The notes below the pieces were generated by a model. That model was not told where the DNA came from. It did no database searches and saw nothing but the letters and a program-made list of their open reading frames with translations. Shown piece after piece: positions 1 through 5,584 of a DNA stretch of 20,754 bases; the first letter of the stretch is position 1; every line of letters begins with the position of its first letter. The stretch is taken from positions 1-20,754 of IMG/VR virus record IMGVR_UViG_3300025646_000475; one strand, given 5' to 3'. This DNA is from a virus. A program made the translations under genes and the position numbers.

Positions 1-102
1 TTCATATTCATAGTGTGGATTGTGGACTTTGACTGTTGGGTGGGCAAAAGCGCAGCCAGACAAAAGGACGAGAAATAAACTTGTAATAATGATTTTCTTC
101 AT
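1..102 (-). CDS. Small putative lipoprotein, N-terminal part only (cut by window edge)
   Basis: Reading leftward from the ATG at 102-100 gives 34 codons with no stop before the window edge. The product begins MKKIIITSLFLVLLSGC: a lysine-charged start, a hydrophobic stretch, then the lipobox-like LSGC at residues 14-17, followed by AFAHPTVKVHNPHYEYE. This is a typical bacterial lipoprotein signal, with Cys17 as the predicted lipidated residue; AFA before HP could alternatively be a signal peptidase I site. A GGAGG ribosome binding site (111-115) lies 8 bases before the ATG, which supports a real gene. It follows recA after a 43-base gap on the same strand. Phages carry small lipoproteins for lysis (Rz1-type) or superinfection exclusion, but too little is visible to choose between these or others. 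The signal peptide and start are well supported; the function is unknown. Confidence 0.7.
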   Translation of the reverse strand, partial: MKKIIITSLFLVLLSGCAFAHPTVKVHNPHYEYE

Positions 103-145
103 AACTAAAACCTCCGTTCCTTTATTAGACGAAGGGTTTAATTAT

Positions 146-1246
146 TTATTCATCATTTTCTTCATAAAAATCTGAAGCGTTGCCAAGTCGCTGGTCAAAC
201 TTTTTGATTACTTCTTCGTCCATAATGTCATAGACACGCTGCTTGAAGGCTTGGTCTTGCATTTTGTCTTCCCATTTAGAAGGCTGGAACTTTTCTACTT
301 TGCCGTCGCCCATTTCCAAAGAATACCAAGCACCAGCAGAACTCATATACTTTGAGCCTTTGACTGCTTCAAATAGACTTTGGTCGTCTTGGACACCGAC
401 ACCCTCAGTTCCCCACAAGATTTTGAAGTTGCATTGCCGACCTTGTGTTCCAAACCTGCTTTTCTCCAACTTGACCTTGACCTCAGAGCCAATACGAAAA
501 CCGCTTTCATCAGTAATGTAAGCAGCCTTTGCCTTGCGACCTGTCAGCCAGATACGCAGAGAATAAGCATAATGCATAGCCTTACCACCCGGAGTTACAT
601 AGGGAGTAGTCAAAGCCTCCGAAGGCGAACTGGTAATGTTAGTCTTCAACTGGTTTAGCACCAAGAAGGTTGATTGGCTGTTAGCAATCGGCACAGTCAA
701 CTTGGACATACCTTTAGCCAAGATTCTTGCTTTTACTGCCATTGAAGACTGTGGATTAAAGTCTCCTTCCACATCGGAAATAGCAGGTGTAAGAGCAAGA
801 GAATCCCAAATGAAAAGCATACGATTTTCATTGTTAGCCAAAAGGTCTTCGATAGTTTCCAATACAAACTCAACAGACTGAGCCTGAACATATAGAATAG
901 TATCAACATCGCATCCAGCCCTCTCCAAGAAAGCAGGGTCAATAGCAGATTCAGAATCGAAATAGATGACATCAATTCCCTTCTTCTGTGCGTTGGCTGC
1001 TACTTGTGCTGCCAAGAATGACTTACCTGTTGCTTCAAGACCTGCGATCTCTGTTACTTTGCCGACTGGAATACCAGCCAGTTGTCCTTTACAAATAATA
1101 GAATCTAGCCACCTAGACCCTGTTGGAATCCAATCATTAACCTCGGTTGGATTCTCTTCACTTAGGTTGTGTGCTACGGTCATGCCAGCCCTCTTATTAA
1201 TGAGTTTTCGCATATCTGCCATAGACAGTTTACCTGCTTTAGCCAT
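146..1246 (-). CDS. RecA/UvsX-type recombinase
   Basis: The product is a 366-aa ATP-dependent strand-exchange protein that would form filaments on single-stranded DNA for recombination-dependent replication and repair. The Walker A loop GLEATGKS is at residues 69-76, a Walker B-like strand (MLFIWDS) at 143-149, and the NQLKTNI segment leading into DNA-binding loop L2 at 198-204, followed by a glycine-rich TPGGKAMHY at 218-226. Length is between that of E. coli RecA (about 350) and T4 UvsX (about 390). The C-terminus is acidic (EENDE), as in many RecA proteins. The ATG has a GGAGA site 5 bases upstream (1251-1255). The gene follows the single-strand DNA-binding protein, its natural partner, but a strong terminator lies between them, so it is probably expressed by read-through at lower level. 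No separate promoter is evident in the 45-base gap. Confidence 0.95.
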   Translation of the reverse strand: MAKAGKLSMADMRKLINKRAGMTVAHNLSEENPTEVNDWIPTGSRWLDSIICKGQLAGIPVGKVTEIAGLEATGKSFLAAQVAANAQKKGIDVIYFDSESAIDPAFLERAGCDVDTILYVQAQSVEFVLETIEDLLANNENRMLFIWDSLALTPAISDVEGDFNPQSSMAVKARILAKGMSKLTVPIANSQSTFLVLNQLKTNITSSPSEALTTPYVTPGGKAMHYAYSLRIWLTGRKAKAAYITDESGFRIGSEVKVKLEKSRFGTQGRQCNFKILWGTEGVGVQDDQSLFEAVKGSKYMSSAGAWYSLEMGDGKVEKFQPSKWEDKMQDQAFKQRVYDIMDEEVIKKFDQRLGNASDFYEENDE

Positions 1247-1260
1247 AATGTCTCCTATAG

Positions 1261-1287
1261 AAAAAAGTAGGGGGGCTTGCGCCCCCC
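1261..1287 (-). terminator. Rho-independent terminator between ssb and recA
   Basis: On the minus strand GGGGGGC (1287-1281) pairs perfectly with GCCCCCC (1276-1270) around a GCAA loop, a GNRA-type tetraloop that stabilises hairpins. It is followed by TAC and then six T (1266-1261). It sits 5 bases after the ssb stop codon and ends about 5 bases before the recA ribosome binding site. On the plus strand there is no T tract after the hairpin, so it works for the minus-strand transcript. It probably reduces recA expression relative to ssb. Confidence 0.85.
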
Positions 1288-1291
1288 TTGG

Positions 1292-2047
1292 TTAGCCTGC
1301 GAGTTCTCGAAGAGCAGCCTCAACATCATTAGATGCCTCGCTCGTGGTAGAGGCATACTTTGTGGTTTCAGAGGAAGCGTCCTCTGCATTCACATCAGAG
1401 TTGAGGAACTCATCCAGAATGTCTTGCACATCCTGAGTGGACTTACGCTCGAAGAGTGTATCCAGATCTGGGACTGCCTCGACAATCTCCTGACAAGCCT
1501 CATCGCCATCATCGCACAATGGGGAGGATTTACGTCGTGGCTGGACTTTCGTCTGTGGATAAAGCATACCGGGAGCCTTACCGTAAGACAGGACCAGATC
1601 TGTTCCTTCGTCTGGGTCAGTGATATCACCGTAGTCTGGGTTCAGAACCAGACTGAGGAGGGTTTCATAGACGGTCTTACCGTATCCCCAGACTTTAACA
1701 CCTTCGGCTTCTTGTCCTCGAACAAGAACAGGCGAGAAGAAGCGTTGGCGAGCAAAGAGGCTTTTTGCTTGCTGAATGCTCTCTTGCGAACCCTCGTTGA
1801 AGAGTTTGGTTGCAAAGTTGCATACAGGGCAATCGTCCCCAAAGTTACGCTTCGGGCAGAGGAAACCAGATTGGCTTCCAAGGTTGTAGTGGAAGTGATG
1901 CTCCTTAAAGGGATCTTCGTCTGGGGACGGAAGGATGCGGATTACATTCTCTCCGTCTTGGGGACGCCAGAACTCAGATTTCTTCTGACCTCCTTTCCCT
2001 TGGGCAGAAGCAAGTTTCTCTTTCATTTTATCAAGATTAATAGCCAT
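1292..2047 (-). CDS. gp32-type single-stranded DNA-binding protein
   Basis: This 251-aa protein resembles the T4 gp32 family, which coats single-stranded DNA and organises the replication and recombination machinery. The N-terminus (MAINLDKMKEKLASAQ) is basic, as expected for the cooperativity region. The core contains a zinc-binding pattern: histidines at 50, 51 and 53, then Cys64, Cys73 and Cys76 (CPKRNFGDDCPVC), close in spacing to His64-Cys77-Cys87-Cys90 of T4 gp32. The last 60 residues are rich in Asp, Glu, Ser and Thr, matching the acidic tail through which gp32 recruits partners. Length is slightly below T4 gp32 (301 aa). The start has an AAAGGAG site, and a near-consensus sigma70 promoter lies about 30 bases upstream, suggesting strong expression by host polymerase. 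A terminator follows, then recA. Confidence 0.88.
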   Translation of the reverse strand: MAINLDKMKEKLASAQGKGGQKKSEFWRPQDGENVIRILPSPDEDPFKEHHFHYNLGSQSGFLCPKRNFGDDCPVCNFATKLFNEGSQESIQQAKSLFARQRFFSPVLVRGQEAEGVKVWGYGKTVYETLLSLVLNPDYGDITDPDEGTDLVLSYGKAPGMLYPQTKVQPRRKSSPLCDDGDEACQEIVEAVPDLDTLFERKSTQDVQDILDEFLNSDVNAEDASSETTKYASTTSEASNDVEAALRELAG

Positions 2048-2075
2048 TTTTTCTCCTTTTCAAAGTTATACACGA

Positions 2076-2104
2076 ACTATACACTAACTAAAATTGAATG
2101 TCAA
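2076..2104 (-). promoter_or_regulatory. Sigma70-like promoter for ssb (and recA)
   Basis: On the minus strand a perfect -35 box TTGACA (2104-2099) is followed after exactly 17 bases by TATAGT (2081-2076), five of six matches to the -10 consensus. The -35 box overlaps the stop codon of the upstream tubulin-like gene. The ssb start codon is 29 bases beyond the -10 box, leaving room for a short leader with the AAAGGAG site. This suggests that host RNA polymerase transcribes ssb independently of the virion genes upstream, probably early in infection. Confidence 0.8.
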
Positions 2105-2940
2105 GCATTTTTTTCATTTTGTATTTCTGAAGTACTTGCGATGAAATAAGCGTATTTATCGGCGTATTGGGTTGGAAATACGCCGTAGGAAACTTTTACG
2201 TCTTTTTCCTGTGGCGAATCTTTCACTTGGCTCATAATCTTACTCATCAAAGTCTTATCAGTTTTTAGTTCCTCTTCGGGAATGGCGTAATAATAACGCT
2301 TCTCCACAACATTGTCAAGAGAAAAAAACGGGCTTTCGTCGCCTGTTTCTGGATTTAGAATGCCGAAAGTTGAGATACGGCAGATATCTTTTGGGTCAGA
2401 CAGAGTTCCAACGACTGGCTCTGAATGATTGAAAATGTTAGTCATATGTATCGTTGCGACAATAACTTCATTCAATCTATCGTAATAGCCCATAATCGGT
2501 GCTCCACCTAAGATTTTGTCTATCTGTTGGTTATCAATCGCATAGAACTGCTTGAAAACGCCTGACCTTGCGTAATGCTGCAAAACACCAAATACCAAGT
2601 TTGTTTGCAGTCTTCTTGTCTGAGACAAGGTATCTACGTCTGGGTGAATGTAAAGAATGCTTATTGGTCCTTTGCCGTGGATTTGTTCTAGAACACGAAG
2701 GGCTGCGCCTGAAATAATGCTGGCTCCTGAAATAACAAAGAGGATCTCGCCTTCAACGTCTCGCAGTTGGTTTGCGATTAGTGGAAAGTTCTCTTCGTAT
2801 TTCTCAGGGTGGTCATACTTAGGCACACGAATGTCTGCGCTTTCTTCGTGGTCAATAGTGATTACTTTGTATTGTGGGTGTTGCGAAAAGGCTTTGCCTA
2901 TTTTATAGCCTACGTTGCCCAGTCCAATTATTATATCCAT
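2101..2940 (-). CDS. Putative compact FtsZ/tubulin-superfamily protein
   Basis: The 279-aa product has an order of segments that fits the FtsZ/tubulin fold, though no signature motif is intact. It opens with a strand and glycine-rich loop, MDIIIGLGNVGYKIG (1-15), like beta-1/T1. A strand then leads to ISGASIISGAALRVLEQI (70-87), where the tubulin GGGTGTG (T4 loop) and its helix belong. ISILYIHPDVD (93-103) and a helix beginning TRRLQTN (108-114) resemble the FtsZ segment TKPF..EG..R...A. YAIDNQQIDKIL (133-144) matches the position of the conserved IxNDxLL motif, and a helix plus SDPKDICR (181-188) matches the T7 region. The C-terminal part (215-272) alternates strands like the FtsZ second domain. 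It is shorter than FtsZ, mainly between T1 and T4. Phage tubulins (PhuZ, TubZ) position or segregate DNA. It overlaps the polymerase gene by 10 bases, so the two are probably translationally coupled. An alternative is a plain Rossmann nucleotide-binding protein. Family assignment is inference. Confidence 0.5.
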   Translation of the reverse strand: MDIIIGLGNVGYKIGKAFSQHPQYKVITIDHEESADIRVPKYDHPEKYEENFPLIANQLRDVEGEILFVISGASIISGAALRVLEQIHGKGPISILYIHPDVDTLSQTRRLQTNLVFGVLQHYARSGVFKQFYAIDNQQIDKILGGAPIMGYYDRLNEVIVATIHMTNIFNHSEPVVGTLSDPKDICRISTFGILNPETGDESPFFSLDNVVEKRYYYAIPEEELKTDKTLMSKIMSQVKDSPQEKDVKVSYGVFPTQYADKYAYFIASTSEIQNEKNA

Positions 2941-4115
2941 AAACCGCTCATTTCTCCAAAGTTCTTTCCAGCAGACACATTTGTTTTGAATACACCAAAC
3001 GGTGTTCCCATAAACTCCCAGTAGATTGAGTTGATAAAATCCCCATCTTCGTCGGAATAGTCTAGCACAATACTGTCGTGAATGATAAATGCTATTTTAG
3101 TTTTCTTACCCTTCAACAAATCATTTATCAAAATAGCCTTGTCTAAAATCATATCGCTACAAGTGCTTTGTATTATGTAGTTAACAGAGTGATACTCGTC
3201 TGCTTCTATCTTTCGGTGGAATAAGGTTTTTACATACTTACCGTCCCAAAACATTTCTTTGATACGCTCTCTGTTGTAGAGTTTAGATAGTTCCTTGTCC
3301 TCGGCATTTGGATTGTAAAGCCACGAAAAAATCCTCTTCTTTGATTCTTCTCTGGTTAGTTTGCCGTCAAAGAGTTCATAGGAGTTGTAGTCGTGAATGT
3401 CTATGTGTGGTTGCTCTACGCCGAGAAGACCCAGTAGGACACGGACTTCTGCTGCGTTGTAGTCAAACTCAACAAACCAGTTGTTCGTTGGCTTGATTAC
3501 TTTCCTGAACTTCTTATCCATAGTGAGGATTGGGAAAGAGTTCTTCTGGGTTGTGAGCCTTCCTGTCTTTGTTCCAAAAGGATTATACTTTATGTAAGGC
3601 TCTGTTTTCATTATCTTTTTGTAGAACTCTTTTGTTCTTGGGTCAGCCAAGTCGTTGTTTAGAACAGACAAGTCTATGTTTAGTTTCTGTTGTTTGATTT
3701 CAGTTACCAGTTTTGTAATGTGAAGCAAGTTGTCGTAGTTGTCTGGTCGCTTGTGTGTATCAATAACGTGCTGTGTAATCTTGTTTTTGAGAACACAGTA
3801 TTCTTTTAGGAAGCCTTCTGGGACAAGATCAAAGAAGCAATGGTCGTTTAGAGAAACCTTAGCAGTTATAAAGGACTTATAGAATGCTTTAAGTTTTTTC
3901 CAGATACGGTCATAGTCTTCCCTGAGTTCAGGAGGACAAGCCTGTTCTAGCGTTTTACCCTCGCAATAAATCTTGGCGTATTCTATGTTTAGGTCTTTGA
4001 GGAAGGAAGCGTATTCCCAAGTGTGGGTTCCGCCTTGGGGCAGGTCTTTTAGGATTTTACCCTCTGAATAAATACCAACGCATTTTTCTTTTTCGTCTAG
4101 GGCTTGGAATAACAA
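2931..4115 (-). CDS. Family A DNA polymerase, polymerase domain only
   Basis: This 394-aa protein carries the family A (Pol I/T7-type) polymerase motifs and would copy phage DNA. TGRLTT at 184-189 matches the conserved T-x-GR-L(S/T) segment. Motif A is DYNAAEVRV at 218-226, with Asp218 as a metal ligand and Glu223 and Arg225 in place. Motif B is reduced to K260..F263..Y267. NYIIQSTCSDM (312-322) matches the NY..QG..AD helix. Motif C is HDS at 346-348: the metal-binding Asp347 is kept but the usual Glu is Ser. There is no 3'-5' exonuclease domain, since only about 180 residues precede the GRLT segment; proofreading must come from another gene or be absent. The frame starts with TTG, preceded by AGAAGG at about 6 bases, and I see no better ATG. 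T4 uses a family B enzyme instead. I recall that RM378, a distant T4-type phage, encodes exonuclease and polymerase activities separately. Confidence 0.85.
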   Translation of the reverse strand: MLFQALDEKEKCVGIYSEGKILKDLPQGGTHTWEYASFLKDLNIEYAKIYCEGKTLEQACPPELREDYDRIWKKLKAFYKSFITAKVSLNDHCFFDLVPEGFLKEYCVLKNKITQHVIDTHKRPDNYDNLLHITKLVTEIKQQKLNIDLSVLNNDLADPRTKEFYKKIMKTEPYIKYNPFGTKTGRLTTQKNSFPILTMDKKFRKVIKPTNNWFVEFDYNAAEVRVLLGLLGVEQPHIDIHDYNSYELFDGKLTREESKKRIFSWLYNPNAEDKELSKLYNRERIKEMFWDGKYVKTLFHRKIEADEYHSVNYIIQSTCSDMILDKAILINDLLKGKKTKIAFIIHDSIVLDYSDEDGDFINSIYWEFMGTPFGVFKTNVSAGKNFGEMSGLWI

Positions 4116-4125
4116 TGCTGACCTT

Positions 4126-5583
4126 CTAGTAATATTGTTTTAGGTATTGCTGAATATACTCTAAAGCGGCAGATTTGTCAACAAATTTATAAATCTGATC
4201 TATTTTTTGAAGGTTCTTGTTCAAGATAGGCTCTGGAACGTTGGCTTTTAATTCTTTTAATCTAATGATAAAATACATTTTTGTCCAGAATAAATCATTA
4301 TATTTCTCGTCGTGGACTTTTTGACCAATCGTTTTTCTAAAAACTTTTATGATTTTTGTTTTTTGAGTGTTTCCATAGTCAGTAAATGGACTTGAAGGAG
4401 AACAGGCAGTAAGTTTTGGAACTGCAACATTTGGAAATGCTGCCACATATGTATTGTAGAACTGCATTAAATAAACTTTTAAAGCGTCAATATCATATTG
4501 ATCTGCCCTAATAAAGAAGCGATCATATATGTCTTTCTGATTAAAAGATTCCATTGGTTCAGTTCCCAAGAAGTGAACGTGTGGACCTATCCCTACCTGA
4601 TTAAATACATCATATGTTGCACTTTCTGCTTGAATAATCTGATAGTTTTTAATCTCGTGCCTATGAAAAACTCCCGGCTCCATTGGATCTTCAGTATATT
4701 CTGTGAAGCCATTGCCAGCAGCATCAACAACATAAGTATGGCTATGAGTTGTCCCTACATTTGGCTTTGTAAATGCGGTTGTTGTTGTTCCTTGTAGTAG
4801 ATAACTAATCATATACTTGGCAATATATGATCTCATTTCTGGAGATTCCAAGTTGGCGATCAATCTCCAAGGAGCATTTTTATCTACCATAAAGCCGAAC
4901 TTCTTTGCAGCCAACAAATAAGTTTTGAAATTAATATTGTTTACAAACTTATCATATTTCTCATAGTCATCAGAATGATCTAAGTTGTAAATCTCTATAC
5001 ACAGCCCACTCATCATAGGTGTAAAATAACTGGATCTTATAAACCCGCTTTTTGTAAAAGGAATTTCTGAAATCATACTTGATACAAGATCATTTAAGAA
5101 TACATCTAAGAAAGTTTCATAGTTTTTTATGCTTTTGTGCTTTCCTGTTTTATCAAGGTATACTCCAGCAAAATCTTGATAAAGAGCAACCATTGCTTCG
5201 TGATGTGCTTGATGAACGTTCTGCCATCCTTTTGTTGCAGTCCAAGGTTTTGTTATGGCATCATCTTCAACAAACTTTTTACTTATCTTTATTTTCATCC
5301 ATTGCTGAAAATCTTGATATGCATCTGCTACAAATCCAAAAACAGCAACATCTTTTTTTGTTGTTGGTATTATTTTAAGATATGTTTCATTTGGAAATAT
5401 AATATTTCTTTCATTGGTTTCTCTACCATAAAAAAGATTCTGTTGTTCCCAGAAAGAAAAAGTTTGTGGGAATGTAGACCCAGTTGGAAACAACTCTTGA
5501 TATCTTGTTCTCTCCTTGAATAAGACTTTAGATCCAAGAGAGTTGATACCAAAAACGATTTCATCATTTAACTTATAAGTCAT
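4126..5583 (-). CDS. Probable virion protein with three paired-histidine motifs
   Basis: I do not recognise the family of this 485-aa protein. It follows the baseplate hub-like gene with a 1-base gap, which suggests a virion, probably baseplate or tail-tip, role. The notable region is residues 279-337: THSHTY (279-284), a DAAGNG turn (287-292), HRHEI (307-311) and GPHVH (333-337). H-x-H pairs spaced this way around glycine-rich turns occur in phage tail spike and tail fibre tips, where they bind metal ions, and here they could form one or two metal sites. The N-terminal 60 residues include a PTGSTFPQTFSFWEQQN stretch, and the C-terminal 100 residues look helical and charged. No transmembrane segment or signal peptide is evident. 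The ATG has a GGAG about 9 bases upstream, inside the end of the previous gene. The polymerase gene follows 10 bases later, so this gene is the last apparent virion gene before the replication block. Confidence 0.75.
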   Translation of the reverse strand: MTYKLNDEIVFGINSLGSKVLFKERTRYQELFPTGSTFPQTFSFWEQQNLFYGRETNERNIIFPNETYLKIIPTTKKDVAVFGFVADAYQDFQQWMKIKISKKFVEDDAITKPWTATKGWQNVHQAHHEAMVALYQDFAGVYLDKTGKHKSIKNYETFLDVFLNDLVSSMISEIPFTKSGFIRSSYFTPMMSGLCIEIYNLDHSDDYEKYDKFVNNINFKTYLLAAKKFGFMVDKNAPWRLIANLESPEMRSYIAKYMISYLLQGTTTTAFTKPNVGTTHSHTYVVDAAGNGFTEYTEDPMEPGVFHRHEIKNYQIIQAESATYDVFNQVGIGPHVHFLGTEPMESFNQKDIYDRFFIRADQYDIDALKVYLMQFYNTYVAAFPNVAVPKLTACSPSSPFTDYGNTQKTKIIKVFRKTIGQKVHDEKYNDLFWTKMYFIIRLKELKANVPEPILNKNLQKIDQIYKFVDKSAALEYIQQYLKQYY

Positions 5584-5584
5584 T

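Noticed and set aside
1277-2149. 290-codon open frame on the plus strand
   Set aside because: It lies antisense to the well-supported gp32-type gene, its product shows no recognisable motif, and it reads through the ssb promoter region. It is a shadow of the coding strand.
4498-5523. Several plus-strand frames of about 100-130 codons with hydrophobic Cys/Leu/Phe-rich products
   Set aside because: They are antisense to the 485-aa gene; the composition is what AT-rich coding DNA gives when read on the opposite strand, and none has a ribosome binding site that stands out.
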